Positions 33,521-41,851 of a stretch of DNA of 64,000 nt are shown one piece after another (position 1 is the stretch's first letter; every line of letters begins with the position of its first letter). The translations under genes were made by a program, and so were the position numbers. The notes below the pieces were generated by a model. The model worked only from the letters and a program-made list of their open reading frames with translations, ran no database searches and had not been told where the DNA came from. The DNA is from Myxococcus stipitatus (lineage in GTDB: Bacteria > Myxococcota > Myxococcia > Myxococcales > Myxococcaceae): NCBI RefSeq assembly GCF_038561935.1, contig NZ_CP102770.1, positions 5,828,001 through 5,892,000 of the forward strand. The letters run 5' to 3'.

Positions 33521-35182
33521 TCAGCCGATAATCACCACACACGCGCAGGGCTGGCTGCCGTCACACGCCGCGCCAGCCTCCGTCTCGCACCGGCTGTCAC
33601 CACAGCACCGGACCGCCGGCGAGCACGCCTGCCCCATCGCCGAGCAAGTCGCTCCCGACTGGCACGTCCCAGAGGTGCTGCCACCCGGGATGTTGCAGCT
33701 CAACCCGATACAGCAATCCGCCGCGGACGTGCACACGCTCCCCTGCGGCTGACACGACTGCGGCGCCTGGCAGCTCCCGCCCGTGCAAACTCCAGAGCAA
33801 CACGACGTCCCTGAACTACAGGACTGCCCGTTGGGAACGCAGACCTGTCCCGCGTCGGAACCACCGGAGCCCGCATCGGTCCCTCCGTCGGAGCCCCCGA
33901 CGCCACCATCCGGTGTCCCAGGCCTGACGACACACGCGAAGGAGAACTCTCCCACCGAGAGGCACTGCGTGCCCGCGCAGCACCGAGACTGAGCCGGGTC
34001 GCACTGCGTACCCACAGGCTCACAGGAAGTCGGACGCTGACAGGTGAAGCCTCCATCCCCGGGCAGACACAGGTTGCCGCCACAGCACTGGTCGCTGAAC
34101 TGGCACGTCGAGCCCTCCGCGATGCAGCACCCTTCCTCGCCGGTGTAGCCCGTGGGGCACTGTGCCGGGCAGTTGCCGCCGGGGCAGCCGCCGAAGCAAC
34201 GGGGCACCCCCGACGAGTCCACCTTGCACACGGCCTTCTGTCCGTCACAGCAGGCCTGGCGCGCGTTGACGTCGATGATACCGCCGTCGGGCAACATGCC
34301 GTCTCCGCAGATGTTGCCCACCGGGTTGCAGCCATTGGGCTTGTCGCAGCGGTTCTCCCGGCAGTCCACCGCGTTGGTCACCTTCTCGCCGCCGCAGCAC
34401 GCGCCATCGCTGGAGCAGTAGTCCCCCGTGGGGCGACAGCCGCTCACCGGCTGACACACCGTGGCGCCGTAGCCCAGGTCCACGCAGGTGCGCGTGCAGC
34501 AGTTGCTGTCGCTCGAGCACGGGTTGCCGTCCTGGACGCAGTTGCCCGCGCCACCTCCTCCCACGGCGACGCAGCGCCCGGGAGTCCCCGTGCCGTTCTG
34601 TGAGCACACGCCGCCACAGCAGTCCTCGTTGCGCAGACACAAGTCGTCATTGGCCTGGCAGGAGTACGCGGGTTTGCAGATGCCCGCCTGGCAGTTGGTG
34701 GAGCAGCACTCCGCGCCGGAAGCACACGCCTGTCCGGGCACCTTGCACGACGAGCTTCCCGCGGGCAGCGCCGCGCACTTGCCGTCACCGCCGCACAGCT
34801 TCGTGCAGCACTCCTCCGCCTTGGTGCAGGCGCCGCCCACGTCCAGACACTGGAGCGAGGAGCACGTGCCGCCCAGACAGCTCTGGGTGCAGCAGTCGAT
34901 GCCGCTGGTGCAGGCCTCCCCCGCGGGAATGCACTGCTCGCTGGAGACGGGACACGTCCCCGCTTCCGTACAGGTACCCGTGCAACAGGAGGCGCCCCCG
35001 GTGCGGCTGCAGGTCACTCCGACGTCGAGACATTGCGAGCCCGGTCCCCCATCGGGAGGAGGGGTCCCCGCGTCCACGCCAGGCCCTTCGGGGCGGCGAG
35101 GAGGCCCATCGTTCTCGTTACAGCTCACCACGGACAAAGCCATGGCAAAGCCCACCAGCATCAGCCAGCGGTACGCCTTCAT
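33521..35182 (-). CDS. Cysteine-rich repeat lipoprotein
   Basis: 553 residues. A lipoprotein signal (MLVGFAMALSVVSC) is followed by a Gly/Pro/Asp stretch and at least eleven Cys-rich modules of the form CxxxGxxCxxxxxCCxxxCxxxxC (for example CIPAGEACTSGIDCCTQSC, CVPNGQSCSSGTSCCSGVC). The adjacent CC pair and spacing resemble disulfide-knot toxins or colipase/Dickkopf-type folds. It should be exported and heavily disulfide-bonded on the cell surface. The ATG at 35180-35182 has GGGAGA upstream; the longer frame lacks a signal. It precedes the MinD-type gene by 50 bp. Function unknown. Confidence 0.82.
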   Translation of the reverse strand: MKAYRWLMLVGFAMALSVVSCNENDGPPRRPEGPGVDAGTPPPDGGPGSQCLDVGVTCSRTGGASCCTGTCTEAGTCPVSSEQCIPAGEACTSGIDCCTQSCLGGTCSSLQCLDVGGACTKAEECCTKLCGGDGKCAALPAGSSSCKVPGQACASGAECCSTNCQAGICKPAYSCQANDDLCLRNEDCCGGVCSQNGTGTPGRCVAVGGGGAGNCVQDGNPCSSDSNCCTRTCVDLGYGATVCQPVSGCRPTGDYCSSDGACCGGEKVTNAVDCRENRCDKPNGCNPVGNICGDGMLPDGGIIDVNARQACCDGQKAVCKVDSSGVPRCFGGCPGGNCPAQCPTGYTGEEGCCIAEGSTCQFSDQCCGGNLCLPGDGGFTCQRPTSCEPVGTQCDPAQSRCCAGTQCLSVGEFSFACVVRPGTPDGGVGGSDGGTDAGSGGSDAGQVCVPNGQSCSSGTSCCSGVCTGGSCQAPQSCQPQGSVCTSAADCCIGLSCNIPGGSTSGTCQSGATCSAMGQACSPAVRCCGDSRCETEAGAACDGSQPCACVVIIG

Positions 35183-35341
35183 TTGGAGTCTCCCTGCCGG
35201 ACCGGTGCCTTTTCCATCCGGGGGAGGGGCAGACCGGCCACGAGTCAGCGCGTGTGCTCGTCGCGCACGACGGAAGGACCCGGTGGCGCGCGAAGCGGCC
35301 ACGCGGCAGGTGTCATGTCTCCGGCGGCGAGGCTCCGCGCC

Positions 35342-35935
35342 CTACTCGTCCAGCAGCTCCACGTTCCAGTACGACGCGTCCGCCAGGTGCAGGAAAGGCA
35401 GCCACTCCTGGTACGTCACCTTGCGCGTGGCGCCTCGGAACAGCGGCGTCCAACGAGGTCTCACGGGCTTCTTGAGCAGCCTCATGTCGGCCTGCTCCGG
35501 TGTGCGGCCCCCCTTCTTCAGGTTGCACGGCACACACGAGCACACGACGTTCTCCCACGTCGTCTTGCCCCCCTGCGTGCGAGGCATCACGTGGTCCAGG
35601 TTCAGCTCGCTGCGCGGCAGGTTCTTCCCGCAGTACTGACAGGTATCCGCGTCGCGCGCGTAGATGTTGAGCCGGGAGAAGCGCACCCGCCCCCTGGGCA
35701 GATGGTCATACGCGCTGAGCACCAGCACCCGGGGAACGCGGATGGTCCGGTTGATGGTGGTGATGCAATCATTGGTGGCGCTCAGCGCCGCCCAATCGTC
35801 GAACTCATAGAGCCGGTACTGCGCGTCGATCGCCTTGGCGACGCCCTGATACAGCAGCGAGAAAGCCCGCTTCACCGACGTGACGTGCACCGGTTGGTAA
35901 TACCGGTTGAGGACGAGGACGGCGCTGTTGATCAT
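35342..35935 (-). CDS. HNH endonuclease-family protein
   Basis: 197 residues. An N-terminal beta-strand domain (INSAVLVLNRYYQPVHV, AFSLLYQGVAKAI) precedes an HNH motif: CQYCG, LDHVMPRTQGGKTTWENVV, and CVPCNLKKG. The two CxxC pairs bind zinc, and the His-Asn-His set forms a metal-dependent nuclease site. This standalone family is widespread and its biological role is not established; it is not obviously part of a restriction system. The ATG at 35933-35935 overlaps the selA stop by four bases, so it is translationally coupled to selA and is the chosen start. Confidence 0.88.
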   Translation of the reverse strand: MINSAVLVLNRYYQPVHVTSVKRAFSLLYQGVAKAIDAQYRLYEFDDWAALSATNDCITTINRTIRVPRVLVLSAYDHLPRGRVRFSRLNIYARDADTCQYCGKNLPRSELNLDHVMPRTQGGKTTWENVVCSCVPCNLKKGGRTPEQADMRLLKKPVRPRWTPLFRGATRKVTYQEWLPFLHLADASYWNVELLDE

Positions 35936-37329
35936 GGTGGTTTCCCGGGACTTGCGGCCGCCACCGATTCGGCGACCGACCTGAGCTCCTCCTCCGCGAG
36001 ACACCGGACGTCGAGGACCACCTCGCCATCCGCTATCCTGCCAATAACCGGCGTCCCTCCGCCGCGCAGGCGTTCGAGGAATACTTCCGGCGCACCTACG
36101 TTGAGGATGCACGCGAAGGAAGGCAATCGGGCCAGCGGCATGGAGCCCCCGCCCACCTGTCCCACCACCCCGTCCACTCGGGCACTCACACCCTGCTCGG
36201 CCAACAGCTCCTGGAGCCGCCGCGCGCGAGCGCGCAGCTCCTCTGGAGGCTGGACGAGCAGCCTGTACGTGGGGACGGCGTCTGGCCTGCCGTCCCGATA
36301 CAACTCCAACGTGGCCTCCAGCGCGGCCACTGTCATCTTGTCGACTCGCAGCGCCCGCATGAGCGGATGCGCCTTGATGCGCGACACCAGCGCCGCGCGC
36401 CCCACCACCACTCCCGCTTGAGGGCCTCCCAGGAGCTTGTCCCCGGAGAAGGCCACCACATCCGCCCCGGCCGCCACCACCTGACGCACCGTGGGCTCAT
36501 CCCCCAGTCCCTCGCCCGTCAGCGGCACCAGCGCCCCCGAGCCCAGGTCCTGGAACACCGGCACCCCTCGCTTCAACCCCAGCCCGGCGAGTTCCGCCAC
36601 GCTGGCCTCTTCCGTGAATCCCACCACCGCGAAGTTGGAGCGGTGCACCTTCACGAGCAGCCCCGTGTCCGCGCCGATCACTCCCGCATAGTCCGCGAGC
36701 CGCGTGCGGTTGGTGGTGCCCACCTCCACCAGCTTCGCTCCCGACTGGCGCATGACGTCCGGCACCCGGAAGCCTCCGCCAATCTCCACCAGCTCTCCGC
36801 GCGAGACGATGCACTCGCGCCCCGACGCCAACGCGGCCAGCACCAGCAGCACGGCCCCGGCGCAGTTGTTGACGACCAGCGCGTCCTCCGCGCCCGTGAG
36901 CCGCCGAAGCAGCTCCACCAGGGGGGCGTACCGGCTGCCACGCTCCCCTTCGTCCAGGTCGTACTCGATGTTGGAGTAGCCCCGAGCCACCTCCCCCACC
37001 CGAGCCACCGCCTCCGGCGCCAGCGGCGCACGTCCCAGGTTGGTGTGCAGCACCACCCCCGTGGCGTTCAGCACCGAGCGCAGTCCAGGCGTCGCCAACG
37101 TGCGCAGGGCCTCGCCAACGTCTGAGTCCTCGAAGGCGCGAGCTTCTCCTTCGAGCAGGCGGGCGCGCACCCGGTCCACCGCCAGCCGGAGCGCGGAGAC
37201 CGCTCGGGCCCGCGGAACGCCCGCGAGAAGCGGCTCCAGCGACGGCCGCCGCAGGAGCTGTTCGATGGAGGGGAGTGCGCGCAGCAGCGCGTTCTTCCCG
37301 CCGTCTACGTTGTTCGACGGTGGGCCCAC
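35932..37329 (-). CDS. selA: L-seryl-tRNA(Sec) selenium transferase
   Basis: 465 residues, the usual SelA length. N-terminal helical tRNA-binding part (ALLRALPSIEQLLRRP), then a fold-type I PLP domain with VLNATGVVLHTNLGRAPL, VNNCAGAVLLVLAAL, the Schiff-base Lys in FSGDKLLGGPQAG and a C-terminal small domain. It converts Ser-tRNA(Sec) to Sec-tRNA(Sec) using selenophosphate. Start is GTG at 37327-37329. No selB, selC or selD lies in the window, so the rest of the pathway must be elsewhere. Coupled by overlap to the HNH gene downstream. Confidence 0.95.
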   Translation of the reverse strand: MGPPSNNVDGGKNALLRALPSIEQLLRRPSLEPLLAGVPRARAVSALRLAVDRVRARLLEGEARAFEDSDVGEALRTLATPGLRSVLNATGVVLHTNLGRAPLAPEAVARVGEVARGYSNIEYDLDEGERGSRYAPLVELLRRLTGAEDALVVNNCAGAVLLVLAALASGRECIVSRGELVEIGGGFRVPDVMRQSGAKLVEVGTTNRTRLADYAGVIGADTGLLVKVHRSNFAVVGFTEEASVAELAGLGLKRGVPVFQDLGSGALVPLTGEGLGDEPTVRQVVAAGADVVAFSGDKLLGGPQAGVVVGRAALVSRIKAHPLMRALRVDKMTVAALEATLELYRDGRPDAVPTYRLLVQPPEELRARARRLQELLAEQGVSARVDGVVGQVGGGSMPLARLPSFACILNVGAPEVFLERLRGGGTPVIGRIADGEVVLDVRCLAEEELRSVAESVAAASPGKPP

Positions 37330-37348
37330 GCGGGCGAGTCTAGGAGAC

Positions 37349-37378
37349 CCGCCCCCTGATTTCCAAGCGAGGGGGCGG
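37349..37378 (-). terminator. GC-rich hairpin between GNAT and selA
   Basis: CCGCCCCC (37349-37356) pairs with GGGGGCGG (37371-37378) around a 14-base loop. On the minus strand it is 56 bp past the GNAT stop and 20 bp before the selA start. It may terminate the GNAT transcript or be a selA leader hairpin; the following GTCTCC is a poor T-tract. Confidence 0.45.
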
Positions 37379-37433
37379 TGTCAGACAGGTGACGACCGCC
37401 TCACGCTCGCGGGCATTCTGCTTGAGTCCGCGC

Positions 37434-37943
37434 TCACTCTCGCGTCAGGAAGAGGCTGATCTCCTCGGTGGCCCCGGGCATGAGGATGTGTCGCTCGAAC
37501 TGGAACCCCAGCTTCCCCAGCACCTTGATGGAGGCGGCGTTGTCGTTCGAGACGATGGCCGCGATGCGCTTCAGCGCGTAGTCCCGCCGCCCCTGCTCCA
37601 GCACCGCCGACACCGCCTCCAGGGCGTAGCCCTGTCCCCAGAACGCAGGCATCAGCGCGTAGCCGATGTCCACGTGCTCCAGCGAGTCGCGCTTGAGAAG
37701 ACCACTCATCCCCAGCGGCACGCCGTCCGACTTGCGCTCCACCAGGTAGAGCCCGAAGCCGTGGCGCGCGTACTGCGCCTGAGGGACGTTGGTGATGTAG
37801 TCCTCGGCGCCCTCAAGCGTCCGCACGCCCCGGTCCCCGATGAAGCGCACCCACGACGGCTCGTTCAACAACCCAAGGATGAAGGGCGCATCCTCCCGCA
37901 CGATCTTGCGCAGGACGAGCCGCTCCGTCTCCAGGACTTTCAT
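37434..37943 (-). CDS. GNAT N-acetyltransferase (RimJ-like)
   Basis: 169 residues forming one GNAT domain of the Acetyltransf_3/RimJ type: ETERLVLRKIVREDAPFI, IGYALMPAFWGQGYALEAVSAVL with the acetyl-CoA-binding QGYA turn, and NDNAASIKVLGKLGFQFE. These enzymes acetylate N-termini of ribosomal proteins or small molecules; the substrate here is unknown. The ATG at 37941-37943 follows GGGGAG and begins the domain exactly; the longer upstream frame is low-complexity Arg/Pro. Monocistronic or upstream of selA. Confidence 0.88.
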   Translation of the reverse strand: MKVLETERLVLRKIVREDAPFILGLLNEPSWVRFIGDRGVRTLEGAEDYITNVPQAQYARHGFGLYLVERKSDGVPLGMSGLLKRDSLEHVDIGYALMPAFWGQGYALEAVSAVLEQGRRDYALKRIAAIVSNDNAASIKVLGKLGFQFERHILMPGATEEISLFLTRE

Positions 37944-38074
37944 GTGAAGGTCTCCCCGGAAAGCTCGCGGCTCCAATGAACGGAAGCGTCCAGGAAGTCG
38001 CGCCGCGAGCCACCGCGGGGGATGTAACACGCGCCCTCCTCCCGCGCGGCGGCGAGTGGACACGTCGTGCGACG

Positions 38075-38101
38075 GGCGCTGGGAGCCTCACTCCCAGCGC
38101 C
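38075..38101 (-). terminator. Strong hairpin after the beta-solenoid gene
   Basis: GGCGCTGGGAG (38075-38085) and CTCCCAGCGCC (38091-38101) form a perfect 11-bp stem with a five-base loop, 12 bp past the stop of the minus-strand gene at 38113. No T-run follows, so it may act with Rho or as an RNA-stabilising 3' end. Confidence 0.6.
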
Positions 38102-38112
38102 AGACACTCCGA

Positions 38113-38652
38113 CTAGGCGTCGGCCTCTTCAATCTCCAGCTCGCTGCCCGCGCCACTCAACAGCTCGAGCAGCTCCTCCACGCCGCCCTCGCTGTCCTTC
38201 AAGGACGTGAGCTTGCCACCACCGAGGAACTGCATGATGAACTGGCCCTGCATCTCACACCGGCCCCCCTGGACCTCGCCCAGGACGGTCAGCGTGTGCG
38301 GCTCGCCATGGCCCACCAGGCGGTCGGCGATGTCGCAGTTGCCCAGCACCAGCACGCTCGAGTGAAGCTCGGCCGACTTCACCACGAGGTCTCCCAGGAC
38401 GAGCAGCCCACCGGGCCCCTTCAGCTCCAGGGTCTCCACCTCGACATCTCCCGTGACGACGACACTCTCGCGCGAGGAGAGCGTCAGCTGGGAGTCCTTC
38501 AACTTCTCGTGCAGCACGATGCCGTTGCGCATGAGGGAGGAGATGTCGACGGGCGCGGCCAGCAGGCCGTCGTCGTCCAATGCGGTCAGTCTCTCATCCG
38601 CGGCCTCGAGTTCTTCCGCGTGCTTCTGGAGCTTCGTGGGGAGCTGAATCAT
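38113..38652 (-). CDS. Beta-solenoid-like protein, unknown function
   Basis: 179 residues. A short helix (LQKHAEELEAADERLTAL) is followed by repeating hydrophobic strands with turns (SVVVTGDVEVETLELKGPGGLLVLGDLVVKSAEL, SSVLVLGNCDIAD, HTLTVLGEVQGG) that resemble a bactofilin-like or right-handed beta-helix fold, then an acidic tail (LEIEEADA). No signal peptide, so cytoplasmic. The ATG at 38650-38652 has GAAGGCAG upstream; a longer frame would add 17 low-complexity residues. Likely polymeric or structural, but true bactofilin motifs are not clear. Function not assigned. Confidence 0.7.
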   Translation of the reverse strand: MIQLPTKLQKHAEELEAADERLTALDDDGLLAAPVDISSLMRNGIVLHEKLKDSQLTLSSRESVVVTGDVEVETLELKGPGGLLVLGDLVVKSAELHSSVLVLGNCDIADRLVGHGEPHTLTVLGEVQGGRCEMQGQFIMQFLGGGKLTSLKDSEGGVEELLELLSGAGSELEIEEADA

Positions 38653-38737
38653 GTCTGCCTTCGTCCATACACCGCGGTGCAGGCCCCCGGAAGCGTCATC
38701 CACCAGGGGCCGGACCGAGGAGGTGGACGCCCCTCGG

Positions 38738-41700
38738 CTAGGGACGGAGCTTGAGGTGCAGCACGTCCGCGCGGCGCGACGTGGGCGTGTACCAGGTGCC
38801 GTCCAGCTCGAAGGGGTTCGCCAGGTCGCCCGCCGCGATGACGCCGCCGTCCACGGGGGCCAGGCGGAGACTCGACTGGAGCGGGTCCAACACGCGGACC
38901 CAGCGCGTCTCCAGGGAGGACTCGAAGGACGCGAGGGTCGGTCGGTTCGGCGCCTGCCCCTCGGGCAGCCCCACGGGCCCCAGGCCCAGCAGGCCCGCCC
39001 AGCCCGCCTGGGACGTCACGACGCGCCCGGCGTCATCCACCGCCAGGTCCTGGAAGGACAGGCTCACCGCGGAGTCCGACTGGAAGTGCCGCAGCCCCTC
39101 CTCCGTGCCCAGGGGCCCCAGCCGCCCCAGCAGCGCATCCCGAGGCCCGTCCCCCGCGTCGTCCGGCGCCCGGCTCGAGTACGTGTGCCCCGCGAAGGTG
39201 AGGCTCCCGTCAAAGGCCCCCGCGAAGACCACGCCACCATCCGGCAGGGCCCGAATCCCCTGGATGTCCCCGTGGCTCACGGGGAAGACGCGGGACCACA
39301 GCAGGTTGCCGCTCACGCCCCACCTGGCGGCGAACAGCCCGTTCATGAACGTGGGCCCCACACCAAAATCCGTGTCGCGCCCGACCCAGCCCCCCACCGA
39401 GATGTTCTCCTCCGAATCCACCGCGACGGACGACGCCAGCGTCCCCCTCTCGGTGGCGGCCACCAACAGCCGCGACCAGCGCAGCGTCCCGTCCGAATGC
39501 AGCTTCAGGACGAAGGAGTTGGGGGACTGGCCCTCCGTCGGGTAGCTCTTGCCGGAGTACACGATGCCCGCGCCAAAGTTCGTGTAGCCCCAGAAGGTCC
39601 CCACCAGCACCGCGCTGCCATGGGCATCCGTCGCGATATCCAGCACCTCCATGGGGTTCTCGTAGAAGACGTGGGGGGTCTCGAACCAGGCGATGTACCC
39701 CCGAGTCCACTCCACCGTGCCCGACGCGCTCAGCCGCGCCACGAACATGCCCCGCCCCCAGGGCAGCGGGCCCTTCCCCAGGTCGGGTGCCCCGAAGTAT
39801 TCGCCCGCGGCGAGCACCTGCCCGTCACTCGTCACCGCCACCTTCCGGAACTCCACACCCGCCTGGGCGAACTCCCGCGACCACACGACGGCGCCGTCCG
39901 ACCCGTGGAGCGTGACGACATCCAGCTGCTCGAACGAGGAAGGCGCGGCCTGCCGCGACTCCACCGCGCTCAGCGAGACGTAGCCTCCATCCCGTCCGGA
40001 CGCGACATGGCGCGAGTGCTCCGCCGAGAGGCCTCGGGACCGCGTCACCCAGACAACCGTGCCCGAAGGACGGGGGCTGCCTCGGAAGGAACAGAACGAC
40101 TCGCTCTCCGAGAGCACGAGCAACTGCGGTGCGGTGGCGAGGATGCCGCGCTTCTGTGCCTCCAAGGACGCGAAGCGCAGGCCCTCCTGTGCATCGGGAT
40201 GAAGCGCGAAGGCGTGGCGTCCCGAGGTCGTCACAGCGGACGTCACGTCGAGCTCCACCCACTGGTCCCGGCTCACCGCGCCCAGGTCCCCCAGGACGGT
40301 GGCCGAGGTGGCCGGGCGGTGGTTCCAATCCGTCGTCGCTCCCTCGAAGGACTGGGCCTTGAACAACCGGGGGCCATTCCCCGAAGCGTCCAGGACATAC
40401 AGCCGCAGCAACACCCGGCGCACCGGTCGACTCCCGAGCTGCACGTCGAAATCCAGATAGCTCTCCGCCCGAGGCCAGCCATCCACCGCGAGCGACGCCG
40501 CTCGATGGAACACCGTCGTGGGCGACGACTGGACGACCGACGTGTCATGAAGTGGAAGGAAGGTCCGGGACAGCAGCTCCTGGCGTGTCATGCACGCATC
40601 GGGGGGCTCATTCCGAGACGCGCCCGTCCACACGAGGAGCTCCGGACGCGGCGTGCCCGCCTCGCGCGAGTGGAACCCCACCTCGTCCGAGGAGTTGCCA
40701 TACAGGCCCAGCGTCACCTCGCCGTTGCCACTCACGAGGTTCGTCACGTCGTAGTCGACGAAGCCCGACGGGGCGAGCATCGGCACCCGGTCCACGGCGC
40801 TCCCCACCCGCGCGGGACGGGAGCTCCAGGTGACACTCCCCTCGCTCCATGCGCCCCGGGTCTCGAAGACGGAGGGCCCGTTCGCCGAGCCGTCACTGCC
40901 GACCTTCAACCGCAGCACCGCGCGCTGCACCGTCTCCGTCAGCCCCTGGAGGGAGAAGCGCAGGTGGGCCTCGCGCTGCGGAGTGTTCCCCACCCGAAGG
41001 AGCACGGAGGCACCTCCCGCTGGGGTGCCCGGCGCATCCGCCGAGACAAAGGCATCCGCGCTCGGCGCGAAGGCCACGGGGGCGCCCGAGACAGGGAGCG
41101 GCGGGACGGCGGGAGACGGGTGGTCCTGGGCGGACTCGATGGTGAGCACGAGCCGGGGACGCAGCGCGGAGTCCTCGTGCTCGCTCGAGGCGAACATCAC
41201 GCCGTCCGGGTCATCCGCCTTCAGGAAGGCATCGAAGGTGTTGCGCTGGAGGTTGATGGCCTCCGTGACATCCCATTCCACCCAGGTGCCACGCAGGACG
41301 GGCCCCACGTCGGCGACCACCCAGGAGCCCGACCACACGGGGCGCGTGTTCCACGTCGTCAGCTCGCTCCAATTCCAGACACCGGGCGGGTTGCGCACCG
41401 ACGGCCCATCCACGGAGCTGTCCAGCGCATAGAGACGAAGTCGCGCGGTCGTCAGCGTCCCCGTGAAGGGCGGAATCGCGAAGCGGAGATACGCCTCGGC
41501 CTGGGGTGAGCCGTCCACCTCGAGGGACGTCTGGGCGCCGTAGCTCGCCGTGGGCGTCCCCTCCATGCAGTGGGTGTCCGCCACCGCGTACAGCGTCTCG
41601 TTCCGGGTGATGAGCGCATCGCCCCGGGTGCCTCTCTCCATGGAAGGCGCGGGCCCTGTCTGAGAAGGCCCGCACCCACTCGAGAGTCCCAGCAATATCC

Positions 41701-41740
41701 CCAGCCCCCACCCCACCGCCCTCTTTGCCCCATGTCTCAC
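38738..41740 (-). CDS. DNRLRE-domain surface lipoprotein with propeller repeats
   Basis: About 1000 residues. A lipoprotein signal (GWGLGILLGLSSGC) is followed by three DNRLRE (CBM96-like) beta-sandwich modules (about 45-200, 215-370, 380-540; each with AxxDxxV, an aromatic ARLRLYALD-type strand and a TWNxRP motif), then about 400 residues of SBBP-type beta-propeller repeats (GGYVSLSAVES, DGQVLAAGEYFG, GSAVLVGTFWG, GGVVFAGAFDG). It should sit on the cell surface and bind polysaccharide or other ligands. A TTG 21 bases upstream is possible, but the GTG at 41738-41740 has a GAGGGG sequence before it and was preferred. Confidence 0.83.
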   Translation of the reverse strand: MRHGAKRAVGWGLGILLGLSSGCGPSQTGPAPSMERGTRGDALITRNETLYAVADTHCMEGTPTASYGAQTSLEVDGSPQAEAYLRFAIPPFTGTLTTARLRLYALDSSVDGPSVRNPPGVWNWSELTTWNTRPVWSGSWVVADVGPVLRGTWVEWDVTEAINLQRNTFDAFLKADDPDGVMFASSEHEDSALRPRLVLTIESAQDHPSPAVPPLPVSGAPVAFAPSADAFVSADAPGTPAGGASVLLRVGNTPQREAHLRFSLQGLTETVQRAVLRLKVGSDGSANGPSVFETRGAWSEGSVTWSSRPARVGSAVDRVPMLAPSGFVDYDVTNLVSGNGEVTLGLYGNSSDEVGFHSREAGTPRPELLVWTGASRNEPPDACMTRQELLSRTFLPLHDTSVVQSSPTTVFHRAASLAVDGWPRAESYLDFDVQLGSRPVRRVLLRLYVLDASGNGPRLFKAQSFEGATTDWNHRPATSATVLGDLGAVSRDQWVELDVTSAVTTSGRHAFALHPDAQEGLRFASLEAQKRGILATAPQLLVLSESESFCSFRGSPRPSGTVVWVTRSRGLSAEHSRHVASGRDGGYVSLSAVESRQAAPSSFEQLDVVTLHGSDGAVVWSREFAQAGVEFRKVAVTSDGQVLAAGEYFGAPDLGKGPLPWGRGMFVARLSASGTVEWTRGYIAWFETPHVFYENPMEVLDIATDAHGSAVLVGTFWGYTNFGAGIVYSGKSYPTEGQSPNSFVLKLHSDGTLRWSRLLVAATERGTLASSVAVDSEENISVGGWVGRDTDFGVGPTFMNGLFAARWGVSGNLLWSRVFPVSHGDIQGIRALPDGGVVFAGAFDGSLTFAGHTYSSRAPDDAGDGPRDALLGRLGPLGTEEGLRHFQSDSAVSLSFQDLAVDDAGRVVTSQAGWAGLLGLGPVGLPEGQAPNRPTLASFESSLETRWVRVLDPLQSSLRLAPVDGGVIAAGDLANPFELDGTWYTPTSRRADVLHLKLRP

Positions 41741-41808
41741 GCCGCGCCCCCCTCGGTTCAACGAGGGAGGTCATCGAGCAACAGACGCGCCATGAAACAA
41801 CAGAGGGG

Positions 41809-41832
41809 GTTGTCTCGGTACTTCAAGACAAC
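41809..41832 (-). terminator. Weak hairpin after mltG
   Basis: On the minus strand GTTGTCT (41826-41832) pairs with AGACAAC (41809-41815) around a ten-base loop, 20 bp past the mltG stop, followed by CCCCTCTGTTGTTT. Modest stem and a broken T-rich tail; a plausible but weak terminator. Confidence 0.35.
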
Positions 41833-41851
41833 TCACGGGGGAGCCGCGTGC

